Shown one piece after another: positions 44,226-53,150 of a stretch of DNA of 64,000 nucleotides. Made by a program: the position numbers and the translations under genes. Location of the stretch: the NCBI GenBank assembly GCA_022763425.1, contig JALEGD010000001.1, positions 434,001 to 498,000 on the forward strand. The letters run 5' to 3'. The notes under the pieces are model-generated. The model was not told where the DNA came from, did no database searches, and saw only the letters and a list, made by a program, of their open reading frames with translations. Numbering within the stretch: the first letter of the stretch is position 1; each line of letters starts with the position of its first letter. This DNA is from Pelagibacteraceae bacterium. GTDB taxonomy: Bacteria; Pseudomonadota; Alphaproteobacteria; Pelagibacterales; Pelagibacteraceae.

Positions 44226-46063
44226 TAAAGGATATTTTTCTTTTTATGAAAAAAATTATAAACTTTTTCTGCTGAACTGTCATTAATTCCATCAATAGAT
44301 TTGATATCATCTAAACTAGCACCCTCTATCGCTTTTGCAGATCCAAAATGACTTAAAAGTGCCTTTTTTCTTTTTGATCCAATTCCATCAATTTCATCTA
44401 AAGGAGATTTAAACATTTGTTTAGTTTTTTTCTTTCGATGAGTAGTAATTGCAAATCGGTGAGCTTCATCTCTTATTCTTTGAGTTAAAAATAGCACGGG
44501 ATCATTTTTGTCTAACTCTATAACACCATCTTCACTAATAAATTTTTCATTACCTTTATTACGTTCTTTTCCCTTAGATATTGCGATAATCTTAAGACCA
44601 TGAAATCCTAAATCATTTAATTTATTTCTCACAACTGAATACTGACCTTTGCCTCCATCAATGAGCAATAAATCAGGTACATTCTCATCTGTTAGTGAGT
44701 CTACTTTTGAGAAACGTCTCTGTATGACTTCGGTCATCATACCATAATCATCGTTTGATTTTATTTTAGTATTTTTGATATTAAATTTTCTATATCTATT
44801 TTTAATAAATCCATCTTTTCCAAAGGCAATTAATGCACCAATATTACTGTCTCCTTGATTATGACTATTATCGTATACTTCTATTAAAGATGGGGTAAAA
44901 CCTAATTTAAATTTTTCACCCATTGAAACAAGTAGATCATTATTTTTTTCTTGTGATAGTATTTTAATTTGAAGTTGTTCTTGCGCATTTTTAACAGCAT
45001 TTTTCACCATTGAATTTTTTGGTGATATTTTAATTGAAATTTTTTTATTATATTTTTTTTCAAATGCAGATTTTATTAACTCATGATTTTCAGGAGTTAA
45101 ATTTAGAACTAATTCAGACGGAGGTTCTTTGTTTTCGTAAAACTGAGTTAAAAAAGATTTTAGGATATGTTCATCACTATCATCATGATCATGTTTTGGG
45201 TAAAAATATTGACTGCCCCAGTTTTGTTTAGATCGGTAAAAAAATATTACTACACACGTTATATTTTCTTTTCTATAACTAACAATTAAATCTGCATCTT
45301 TTAAATTATTTTTTTGAATATTTTGAGATGATTGGATGTAAGTTAAGGATTTAATTCTATCTCTTAATATAGCTGCTTTTTCAAAATTAAGTCTGTCACT
45401 TTCTTTTTCCATTTCTTGTGACATTTTTTTCTGTATATCTCTTGATTTTCCATTTAAAAAACTTGAACATTCATCAACAGTTTTAGAATATTCGCTTTTT
45501 GTAATTTCTCCAGTGCATGGTCCTGAGCATCTTTTAATTTGATATAAAATACAGGGTCGTGACCTTCCTTTGAAAGTGTTGTCATCGCAAACCCTTATCT
45601 GGAAAACTTTCTGAAGCATTTTAATTGTCCAATTAGCTGACGCGATTGATGCAAAAGGACCAAAATAAATATCCTTATCATTATGTTTACCTCTAAATTT
45701 AGTTATCTGAGGATAGTCATGGCTTGATCTAATTTGAATATATGGGAAAGATTTATCATCTTTAAGCAAGACATTGTATCTGGGTTTATTTTTTTTTATT
45801 AAATTTGCTTCTAAAAGGAGTGCTTCAGATTCATTTAAAGTGCTAATTGTATCTATTCTATTTGTCGATGCTATCATTCTCTCTGTTCTAATTGGCTGTG
45901 TAGAACTGGAGGAATAATTCGATAATCGGTTTGGTAAGTTTTTAGCTTTACCCACATAAATGATTTTATTTTTCTCATCAAATACTTGATAAACCCCAGG
46001 ACTATTAGAGCATAGTTTAGATTTATTTTTAAATATCTCTTTACCTTGTTCTAAAGAGTTCAT
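44225..46063 (-). CDS. uvrC: Excinuclease ABC subunit C
   Basis: Makes the dual incisions in nucleotide excision repair. The 612-residue protein has the N-terminal GIY-YIG nuclease (SPGVYQVFDEKNKIIYVGKAKNLPNR), the cysteine-containing RSRPCILYQIKRCSGPC region, a UVR motif (SDRLNFEKAAILRDRI), the RNase H-like domain (IEVYDNSHNQGD, DLLLIDGGKGQ) and C-terminal helix-hairpin-helix motifs. uvrB is 1.1 kb away in the same gene string; uvrA is not in the window. Confidence 0.98.
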   Translation of the reverse strand: MNSLEQGKEIFKNKSKLCSNSPGVYQVFDEKNKIIYVGKAKNLPNRLSNYSSSSTQPIRTERMIASTNRIDTISTLNESEALLLEANLIKKNKPRYNVLLKDDKSFPYIQIRSSHDYPQITKFRGKHNDKDIYFGPFASIASANWTIKMLQKVFQIRVCDDNTFKGRSRPCILYQIKRCSGPCTGEITKSEYSKTVDECSSFLNGKSRDIQKKMSQEMEKESDRLNFEKAAILRDRIKSLTYIQSSQNIQKNNLKDADLIVSYRKENITCVVIFFYRSKQNWGSQYFYPKHDHDDSDEHILKSFLTQFYENKEPPSELVLNLTPENHELIKSAFEKKYNKKISIKISPKNSMVKNAVKNAQEQLQIKILSQEKNNDLLVSMGEKFKLGFTPSLIEVYDNSHNQGDSNIGALIAFGKDGFIKNRYRKFNIKNTKIKSNDDYGMMTEVIQRRFSKVDSLTDENVPDLLLIDGGKGQYSVVRNKLNDLGFHGLKIIAISKGKERNKGNEKFISEDGVIELDKNDPVLFLTQRIRDEAHRFAITTHRKKKTKQMFKSPLDEIDGIGSKRKKALLSHFGSAKAIEGASLDDIKSIDGINDSSAEKVYNFFHKKKNIL

Positions 46064-46067
46064 ATTT

Positions 46068-46463
46068 CTAAATTCTTTTTTTTGTTATCTCATAGCCAAC
46101 ACTTTCGCACTCTTTTACGGCCTGAGTTTTCTCAATTCTAATTTTGACTTTGTTCACTCTTTGATCGTCAAATATTTTAGTAATAATTTTCTCAGACAAA
46201 GTCTCTAGAAAATTAATATCCTCATTTAAAATTTTTTTTATAATTTTTATGATTTGGTCATAATCTATAATTTCATTTAAAGAATTATCTTGATACAAAT
46301 TTTCATTTGTAAAAATTTTTAAATTAAAAACTAGTTCTTGCTTTGTAATTTTTTCATGAGGATAATACCCAAATTTTGCATTTAATTTTAAGTTTTTAAT
46401 AATGATTACCTCTTCAGAGGTTTTGATATTATTTTTTATTTTAATTACTTTTTTTTCACTCAT
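46068..46463 (-). CDS. folB: Dihydroneopterin aldolase
   Basis: Converts dihydroneopterin to 6-hydroxymethyl-dihydropterin in folate synthesis. The 131-residue protein has an extra charged N-terminus of about 20 residues, then IIIKNLKLNAKFGYYPHEKITKQELVFNLKI, the NEIIDYDQIIKIIKKIL helix, NFLETLSEKI, and a KVKIRIEKTQAV strand. It overlaps the upstream reductase gene by eight bases, so the two are translationally coupled. Confidence 0.9.
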   Translation of the reverse strand: MSEKKVIKIKNNIKTSEEVIIIKNLKLNAKFGYYPHEKITKQELVFNLKIFTNENLYQDNSLNEIIDYDQIIKIIKKILNEDINFLETLSEKIITKIFDDQRVNKVKIRIEKTQAVKECESVGYEITKKRI

Positions 46464-47205
46464 TAATATTTATTAAATCTTTAGTTTGCCAATTTAAACT
46501 TTGACCGCTATCAATCGCTATTGATTGACCAGTTATAGATTGATTCTGAATAAAAAAATTACAAGCATTAAAAATTTCTTTTTTATCTACTTGTTTTTTC
46601 AACAAGGTATTTAAATACTGTTTTTTAAAATGTTTTGTTGATTGCCTAGTATTTTTAATTACCGGACCTGGTGCAATAGCATTTACTCTGATCTTTGGCG
46701 CCAATCGCATTGCTGCTGTTTTTGTCATATTAAATAATATTAATTTACTTACAGTGTAAGAAAAAAAATAAGGAGTAAGTTTAAAAACTCTTTGATCAAG
46801 TATATTTGTTATTGTCGCATTATCACTTTTATTAAGCTTTTGATTAGCAAAATTAGAAATTAAAATTGCCGGTGCTTTAGCATTTGTATCTAGATGTTTG
46901 TTCCAACTTTTCTCATTAAATTTTAGGATATCATCATTTTCAAAAACTGAAGCACAATTAATTAAATGATGAATTTTACCAACTTTTTTTTTAGCATCAT
47001 GAAAAAGTTTTTTTACAGATTGATATTTTTCTAAATTCGCTTTTATTAGAATTGCTTTACTATATTTTAAAATATTTTTTTTTGTATTTTCAGCATCTAT
47101 TTTTGATTTATTATAATGAAGTATTATATTTGCGCCTTTTTTTGCAAATCCAACTGCGATTTCTTTACCAATTCTTTTTCCGGCACCTGTAATCAATATA
47201 TTCAT
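46456..47205 (-). CDS. Short-chain dehydrogenase of pteridine reductase / FolM type
   Basis: A 249-residue SDR. Its cofactor motif is TGAGKRIG (T6, G7, R11, G13), the TGxxxRxG form of pteridine reductases. The catalytic residues are D137, Y150 and K154, an Asp in place of the usual SDR serine with the same 13- and 4-residue spacings as in PTR1. With folB directly downstream and overlapping, it very likely reduces dihydropterins or dihydrofolate (FolM-like). It overlaps uvrB by four bases upstream. I avoid a gene symbol because substrate preference is not settled. Confidence 0.88.
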   Translation of the reverse strand: MNILITGAGKRIGKEIAVGFAKKGANIILHYNKSKIDAENTKKNILKYSKAILIKANLEKYQSVKKLFHDAKKKVGKIHHLINCASVFENDDILKFNEKSWNKHLDTNAKAPAILISNFANQKLNKSDNATITNILDQRVFKLTPYFFSYTVSKLILFNMTKTAAMRLAPKIRVNAIAPGPVIKNTRQSTKHFKKQYLNTLLKKQVDKKEIFNACNFFIQNQSITGQSIAIDSGQSLNWQTKDLININE

Positions 47206-49349
47206 TTTTTTTTGTACCTTTTACCAGCTCTTGTACCAGCTCTTCCTTGTGTGGATCTACCAGCATTTTTAGATTTATAGTTCTTAGTAAATGAATTTAC
47301 GGTTAGACCCATATCAGACTGCTCTAATTTTCTAATTTCATCCCTTATTTCAGCTGCCTTTTCAAACTCTAAATTATCAGCGGCGCTTTGCATATCTTTT
47401 TTCAATGCCTTCATATGTTTTTTTAAATTATGTCCAGGTTTAGTGAATTTATCTGTATTTAAATAATCTTTTTCATAAACACTCTCTAGTATATCCCCAA
47501 TTTCTTTTTTAATTGATGATGCGCTAATATTATTTTTTTTATTATATTCCTGTTGTTTTGTTCTCCTTCTGTCAGTCTCTTCAATTGCTTTTGTTATGCT
47601 TTTTGTTTTCTTATCTGCATATAAAATGACTTTTCCCTCAACATTCCTAGCTGCTCTTCCGATTGTTTGAACTAATGAAGTTTCTGATCTTAGAAAACCC
47701 TCTTTATCTGCATCTAAGATCGCAACTAATGAACATTCAGGAATATCAAGCCCTTCTCTTAATAGATTTATGCCAACTAAAACATCAAAGTGACCAAGCC
47801 TTAAATCTCTGATTATTTCTATTCTTTCTAGTGTATCTATGTCCGAGTGCATATATCTAACTTTAATACCATTTTCGTCAAAGTACTCTGTTAAATCTTC
47901 AGCCATTTTTTTTGTGAGTGTAGTAACCAAAACTCTTTGCTCTTTTTTTATTATTCCCTGACATTCATTTAAAAGATCATCCACCTGATTTTTTGCGGGT
48001 CGTATTTCAACTTCGGGATCAGTTAAACCAGTTGGTCTAATAATTTGTTCTGCGAAAACACCTTTTGTTTGTTCCATTTCCCAAGGACCAGGGGTAGCAG
48101 ATACAAATACTGTTTGTGGCCTCATCAAATCCCATTCTTCAAACTTTAATGGTCGATTATCCATACATGATGGCAATCTAAAACCATAATCAGATAAAGT
48201 TTTTTTTCTTGTATAGTCACCTTTATACATTCCATTCAATTGAGGTACAGTAACATGACTTTCGTCAACAAATACTAGTGCATTATCAGGTAGATATTCA
48301 AATAATGTTGGTGGTGGCTCTCCTTTATTTCTTCCTGATAAAAATCTTGAATAGTTTTCAATTCCTGAACAAGATCCTGTTGCCTCTATCATCTCAAGAT
48401 CAAATCTTGTTCTTTCCTCAATTCTTTGTGCTTCTAAAAGTTTATTTTCTCCTCTAAATTTATCAATGGTTAGTCTTAATTCTTCTCTAATTTGTTTTAT
48501 TGCTTGATTTACTGTAGGGCGAGGGGTGATGTAGTGGCTATTAGCGTATACTTTAATTATATTTAAATTTTCAGTTTTATCTCCAGTGAGTGGATCAAAT
48601 TCTTTAATAGAAACTAATTTACCTTCATCTAAGCTAAGTTTCCAGGCTCTATCCTCAAGGTGAGATGGAAAAATTTCTATGTTTTCCCCCCTGACTCTAA
48701 ATGTTCCTCTTTGAAAGTTTTGGTCATTTCTTTTATACTGAAGTTCTATTAAACCTTTGATTACATTTTCTCTTTCATAATTTTCATTTTTGATAAATGT
48801 AAATGTCATTTTACTGTATGACTCAGCTGATCCAAGACCATAGATGCAAGAAACACTTGATACGATGATTACATCATCTTTTTCTAAAAGAGATCTTGTA
48901 GCTGAGTGCCTCATTCTATCTATTTGCTCATTAATAGATGACTCCTTTTCAATATAAGTATCTGATCTTGGAACATAAGCTTCTGGGGTATAGTAGTCAT
49001 AATAAGATACGAAATACTCAACAGAGTTATTTGCAAAAAAACTCTTCATTTCACCATAAAGTTGAGCTGCTAAAGTTTTATTGGGAGCTAAAATGATCGC
49101 TGGTCTATTTAATGTTTCTATAATTTTAGCCATAGTGAAAGTTTTGCCTGATCCAGTGACCCCTAAAAGCACTTGATTTTTTTGTTGATCATTGAGACCA
49201 GAACAAAGCTCTTTTATAGCCATAGGTTGATCACCCGATGGTTTAAAGTTACTTGTTATTTTAAAATCTTTTCCACCCTCAAGTTTGTTCAAGGATAATT
49301 TATTTGTATCCTTGCTTTCTGATTTATTAATTGTATTTAATACAGACAT
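47202..49349 (-). CDS. uvrB: Excinuclease ABC subunit B
   Basis: DNA damage-verifying helicase of nucleotide excision repair, 715 residues. Seen: Walker [15 protein letters not shown], the damage-probing hairpin [21 protein letters not shown], the [10 protein letters not shown] Walker B, helicase motifs [15 protein letters not shown] and QTIGRAARN, and a C-terminal UVR motif ([18 protein letters not shown]). A basic tail ([10 protein letters not shown]) follows. The start lies five bases from the divergent aspC start. Confidence 0.98.
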   Translation of the reverse strand: MSVLNTINKSESKDTNKLSLNKLEGGKDFKITSNFKPSGDQPMAIKELCSGLNDQQKNQVLLGVTGSGKTFTMAKIIETLNRPAIILAPNKTLAAQLYGEMKSFFANNSVEYFVSYYDYYTPEAYVPRSDTYIEKESSINEQIDRMRHSATRSLLEKDDVIIVSSVSCIYGLGSAESYSKMTFTFIKNENYERENVIKGLIELQYKRNDQNFQRGTFRVRGENIEIFPSHLEDRAWKLSLDEGKLVSIKEFDPLTGDKTENLNIIKVYANSHYITPRPTVNQAIKQIREELRLTIDKFRGENKLLEAQRIEERTRFDLEMIEATGSCSGIENYSRFLSGRNKGEPPPTLFEYLPDNALVFVDESHVTVPQLNGMYKGDYTRKKTLSDYGFRLPSCMDNRPLKFEEWDLMRPQTVFVSATPGPWEMEQTKGVFAEQIIRPTGLTDPEVEIRPAKNQVDDLLNECQGIIKKEQRVLVTTLTKKMAEDLTEYFDENGIKVRYMHSDIDTLERIEIIRDLRLGHFDVLVGINLLREGLDIPECSLVAILDADKEGFLRSETSLVQTIGRAARNVEGKVILYADKKTKSITKAIEETDRRRTKQQEYNKKNNISASSIKKEIGDILESVYEKDYLNTDKFTKPGHNLKKHMKALKKDMQSAADNLEFEKAAEIRDEIRKLEQSDMGLTVNSFTKNYKSKNAGRSTQGRAGTRAGKRYKKK

Positions 49350-49354
49350 ATTTT

Positions 49355-50554
49355 ATGAGCATCTTATCAAGTTCTTTATCAAGAATAAAACCTTCTCCAA
49401 CAATAGCTGTTACTCAAAAAGCTAGAGAGTTAAAGGAAAAAGGTGTTGATGTGATTTCTTTAGGAGCAGGAGAACCTGATTTTGATACTCCTGATAATGT
49501 GAAAGAAGCCGCAATCAGAGCAATTAATAGCGGTGACACAAAATATACTGCTGTTGATGGAACTCCTAAGCTTAAAGAAGCTATAATAAACAAATTTAAA
49601 AAGGAAAATGGTCTAGAGTTTTCAAAAGATCAAATTAATGTCGGTGCAGGTGGTAAACAAGTAATTTTTAATGCTATTTTATCTACTATAAACCCAGGAG
49701 ACGAAGTATTAATTCCAGCGCCTTACTGGGTATCTTATCCAGACATTGTATTATTAGCAGGTGGTACTCCTAAGATTGTTATTTGTGACGAGAAAGATGA
49801 ATTTAAAATCACATCTCAAAAATTGAAGAAAAACTTAAACAGTAAAACGAAATGGATTATTTTAAACTCTCCATCAAACCCAACTGGATCATGCTATTCA
49901 AAAGATGAAATTGATGCAATAGCAGATATTTTAAAAGATTATCCAGAAGTTATGGTAATGAGCGATGATATTTATGAGCATGTAGTTTATGATAATTTTA
50001 AATTTTATACTATTGCTCAAAATAAAAATGTCACTGATAGAACGTTAACCATCAACGGTGTTAGCAAATCATATGCAATGACGGGTTGGAGAATTGGATA
50101 TGCTGGTGGTCCAAAAGATTTAATTAAAGCTATGGCAAAGATACAATCTCAATCTACAACTAACCCTTCATCAATTAGCCAGGCTGCAGCAGTTGAAGCC
50201 TTAAGTGGAGATCAATCTTTTATTAAAGATAGATCTGATGCATTTAAAGAGAGAAGAGATTTTGTTGTTTCTAAATTGAATAAAATTAATGGAATTGAAT
50301 GTTTAAATCCACAAGGTGCATTTTATGTATTTCCAAGCTGCAAAGGTTGTATAGGCAAAACTCACTCTGAGCTTGGAGAAATCAAAAACGATACTGATTT
50401 TGTAAGTAAACTACTAGAGTCAACTGGGGTTGCAGTTGTTCAAGGGTCAGCTTTTGGCTTAGAAGGTTTTTTTAGAATTTCATACGCTACATCAATGACA
50501 AACCTTGAAAAGGCAGTCGAAAGAATATCTGATTTCTGTTCTAAATTAAGTTAA
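49355..50554 (+). CDS. aspC: Aspartate aminotransferase (class I, subgroup Ib)
   Basis: PLP transaminase of 399 residues making aspartate from oxaloacetate; some relatives also accept prephenate. Evidence: RIKPSPTIAVTQKARELK, ISLGAGEPDFDTP, AGGKQVIFNAI, NSPSNPTGSCYS, the PLP lysine in NGVSKSYAMTGWRIGYAGG and the distal arginine near GFFRISYATS. I chose ATG at 49355 (MSILSSSL); an upstream in-frame start at 49331 would lie inside uvrB. Confidence 0.95.
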   Translation: MSILSSSLSRIKPSPTIAVTQKARELKEKGVDVISLGAGEPDFDTPDNVKEAAIRAINSGDTKYTAVDGTPKLKEAIINKFKKENGLEFSKDQINVGAGGKQVIFNAILSTINPGDEVLIPAPYWVSYPDIVLLAGGTPKIVICDEKDEFKITSQKLKKNLNSKTKWIILNSPSNPTGSCYSKDEIDAIADILKDYPEVMVMSDDIYEHVVYDNFKFYTIAQNKNVTDRTLTINGVSKSYAMTGWRIGYAGGPKDLIKAMAKIQSQSTTNPSSISQAAAVEALSGDQSFIKDRSDAFKERRDFVVSKLNKINGIECLNPQGAFYVFPSCKGCIGKTHSELGEIKNDTDFVSKLLESTGVAVVQGSAFGLEGFFRISYATSMTNLEKAVERISDFCSKLS

Positions 50555-51495
50555 TGATTTAATAATTTTTCTGCTTCTAGTGCAGCCATACATCCCATGC
50601 CTGCTGCTGTAATTGCTTGTCTAAAAATTTTATCTTTAACATCACCTGCTGCAAAAACACCTTCTATATTTGTTGCTGTTGAGTCTGGATTTGTAATGAT
50701 ATATCCCTCATCATCCATTTTAATTTGATTTTTAAAAATACTTGTTGCTGGATTGTGTCCGATGGCAACAAAAAAACCATGAATTTTTAATTTTTTTATT
50801 AGATTATCTTTTATGTTTTTAATCGTAATGGACTCTAAGTTTTTTGGATTATCAGTTCCGTTTACTTTTTCTACAACGGTATTCCAAATAATTTCAATTT
50901 TTTTATTTTTAAATATTTTTTCTTGCAACATTTTTTCTGCACGTAATTCATCTCTTCGGTGAATTAAATATACTTTTGACGCTATACCAGAAAGGTAGAT
51001 TGCCTCTTCGACAGCTGCATTTCCCCCTCCGACTACCGCTACTTCTTTGCCTTTATAAAAAAAACCATCGCACGTAGCACATGAACTTACACCAAAACCT
51101 TTGAAGCTTTCCTCGTTTTCAATTCCAAGCCATCTGGCCTGGGCGCCAGTAGAGATTATTACTGTATCAGATATAAATGTATTTCCATTTTGCCCTTTGC
51201 AAACAAATGGTCTTTTTGAAAAATCAACATCACTAATTATATCTGTTACAAATTCAGTACCAACATTCTCGGCCTGTTTCTTCATTTCTTCCATTAACCA
51301 TGGACCTTGAATAGCTTTTGCAAATCCTGGATAGTTTTCAACATCAGTGGTCGTAGTTAACTGACCGCCAGGCTCCATACCAGTAACCATTATAGGTTTT
51401 AGCATCGCTCTTGATGTATAAACAGCTGCACTATAACCTGCCGGACCCGATCCTATAATTAGTACTTTAGTTTTAAACTCTTTATTTTGACTCAT
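50551..51495 (-). CDS. trxB: Thioredoxin-disulfide reductase
   Basis: NADPH-dependent flavoenzyme of 314 residues that reduces thioredoxin. FAD motif GSGPAG lies at 15-20, the redox-active pair C139-A-T-C142 in SSCATCDGFF, the NADPH motif VVGGGNAAVEEA and the C-terminal FAD motif GVFAAGDVKDKIFRQAITAAGMG. Single-gene unit whose end overlaps aspC by four bases. Confidence 0.97.
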   Translation of the reverse strand: MSQNKEFKTKVLIIGSGPAGYSAAVYTSRAMLKPIMVTGMEPGGQLTTTTDVENYPGFAKAIQGPWLMEEMKKQAENVGTEFVTDIISDVDFSKRPFVCKGQNGNTFISDTVIISTGAQARWLGIENEESFKGFGVSSCATCDGFFYKGKEVAVVGGGNAAVEEAIYLSGIASKVYLIHRRDELRAEKMLQEKIFKNKKIEIIWNTVVEKVNGTDNPKNLESITIKNIKDNLIKKLKIHGFFVAIGHNPATSIFKNQIKMDDEGYIITNPDSTATNIEGVFAAGDVKDKIFRQAITAAGMGCMAALEAEKLLNH

Positions 51496-51526
51496 TTGAT
51501 TAATTTATAGAAACAATCTAATAAAA

Positions 51527-51532
51527 TATAAT
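51527..51532 (+). promoter_or_regulatory. Candidate -10 element of the ELM1-family gene
   Basis: A perfect TATAAT ends only eight bases before the ATG at 51541. If used, transcription would begin one or two bases before the start codon, giving a leaderless message. The -35 region (around 51504-51510) is poor, and no ribosome-binding site is visible. Confidence 0.4.
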
Positions 51533-51540
51533 TTATTATA

Positions 51541-52491
51541 ATGAAAGCATTACACTGCTGGTTATTAACAGAGGGCGCCCATGGCATGATTAGTCAAGTT
51601 GAGGGTTTAGCAAAATCTTTAAATACAACTTTCGATCATCATACAATTGATCTGCCAGTTTTATTTAAATTTTTACCTCCATTCTTAACTCCAAAAATTC
51701 AACAAAGTTTTAATTTTAATGAAATAGTTAAAGATGGTAGCTCAGTTCCAGACATCATTATATCCTGTGGACGAAAGAGTGTAATTCCAAATATTGTTTT
51801 AAAAAAATATTTCAAAAAAAAATTTAATAAAGATTTAAAAAATATTCATATTCAAGACCCAAAGATATCACCTAAAAACTTTGACCTTATTATCACTCCA
51901 CAGCACGATAATAAAATTAACTCTGAAAATATAATACGATCAGTTGGGGCATTGCATTACCTAAATGAAGAGGAGGTTATAAATAAAAATAATGGAGAAA
52001 ATGTTATTACATTTGTACTAGGCGGACCAAATAAATATTATAATTTTAAAAAAGAAGATTTGGAAGTTCATTTTGAAAAAATTAATAACAACAAAAATTT
52101 AAAAAAAATTAATGTTATAGCATCAAGAAGAACACCCAAATCTGTCTTTAATTTTTTAAGTTCAAAATTTAATCGCCTAGAATTTTGTTATGATTTTAGT
52201 TTAAATAAAAAAAATTATACAAATGCTTATGCTGAAGCTTCTCACATAGTAGTGACCTGTGATTCAACTTCAATGATTTCTGAAGCGGCTATAACTGGAA
52301 AACCATTATATGTAGCTAAATTACCCAATTTTAGGAATGACTATCGTTTTGAAAAATTTTTACAAAGCTTTAAAGATTTAAACATCATAAAGGAGTTCAA
52401 TGGTAACTTAGAACACTGGACTTATGAAAAATTATATGAGAGTAAAAGAATAGCTAAAATAATTAAAAAAAAATTTAATTTAGATAAATGA
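51541..52491 (+). CDS. ELM1-family (DUF1022) protein
   Basis: A 316-residue protein matching the family named after plant mitochondrial fission factor ELM1: the N-terminal LLTEGAHGMISQVEGLAKSL, IIISCGRKSVIPNIVLKK, IHIQDPKISPKNFDLIITPQHD, LGGPNKYYNFKKED, and a glycosyltransferase-like C-terminus (VVTCDSTSMISEAAITGKPLYVAKL). Bacterial members look like GT-B-type nucleotide-sugar-binding proteins, but no activity is established that I know of. Its stop overlaps the following oxygenase-like gene by four bases (ATGA). Confidence 0.85.
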   Translation: MKALHCWLLTEGAHGMISQVEGLAKSLNTTFDHHTIDLPVLFKFLPPFLTPKIQQSFNFNEIVKDGSSVPDIIISCGRKSVIPNIVLKKYFKKKFNKDLKNIHIQDPKISPKNFDLIITPQHDNKINSENIIRSVGALHYLNEEEVINKNNGENVITFVLGGPNKYYNFKKEDLEVHFEKINNNKNLKKINVIASRRTPKSVFNFLSSKFNRLEFCYDFSLNKKNYTNAYAEASHIVVTCDSTSMISEAAITGKPLYVAKLPNFRNDYRFEKFLQSFKDLNIIKEFNGNLEHWTYEKLYESKRIAKIIKKKFNLDK

Positions 52492-53150
52492 GCATTTTAA
52501 ATTCTTTGAAAACAAGCAAACATGGTGTCAAACCATTTAGATATTGGGAATTTGATAAACCATTGACCGAAGATATGATCAAAGAACTTTACGATGCCAA
52601 ACTTGATGATCCAACGGCTCATGACATCGAATATGATGGTACTCGAGCAATTGATGGCGGTGATGGAAAATTAAGAGAGGGAATAAAGTCTGGCGGAAAA
52701 GCTTTAAAATTTCGATGTTTTATAAGTAAAGAAAATGAACAAAACTATCCTGAATTGTTAAAATTAGTAAAAGATCTTCAAAAAAAAGAAACTCATCAAT
52801 TTATAGGTAAAATGATAGGAAAAGATTTATCAAAATCTTTTGTAAGAGTAGAAATTTGTTGTGATAGAAAAGGTTTTTGGCTTAAGCCTCATTGCGATAT
52901 CAAAGAAAAATTAATGTCTTCGATGTTATTTGTAAATAGAAATGGAGAGTCAGAAGAACTTGGAACTGATTTTTATAATGAGAAATTGGAAAAAGTTTAT
53001 ACTGTTCCGTATAAAGATAACTATGGTTATATATTTACAACTGATGAGAATAGTTGGCATGGTCTGGATAAAAAAGTAATTAAAGATGAAAGACGTTGTC
53101 TACAAGTCAATTACGTAACTTTTGAAACAGATTATCCTGTTCAAAAATAA
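52488..53150 (+). CDS. 2-oxoglutarate/Fe(II) oxygenase-like protein
   Basis: A 220-residue protein with the iron-binding pattern of this superfamily: H135 and D137 in LKPHCDIKEK and H191 in NSWHGLDKK, followed by arginines 202-203 suited to binding 2-oxoglutarate (ERRCLQVNYV). The substrate is unknown. It is coupled to the ELM1-family gene by a four-base overlap, so the two may act on the same glycan or envelope component. Its end abuts carB on the other strand without a gap. Confidence 0.78.
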   Translation: MSILNSLKTSKHGVKPFRYWEFDKPLTEDMIKELYDAKLDDPTAHDIEYDGTRAIDGGDGKLREGIKSGGKALKFRCFISKENEQNYPELLKLVKDLQKKETHQFIGKMIGKDLSKSFVRVEICCDRKGFWLKPHCDIKEKLMSSMLFVNRNGESEELGTDFYNEKLEKVYTVPYKDNYGYIFTTDENSWHGLDKKVIKDERRCLQVNYVTFETDYPVQK

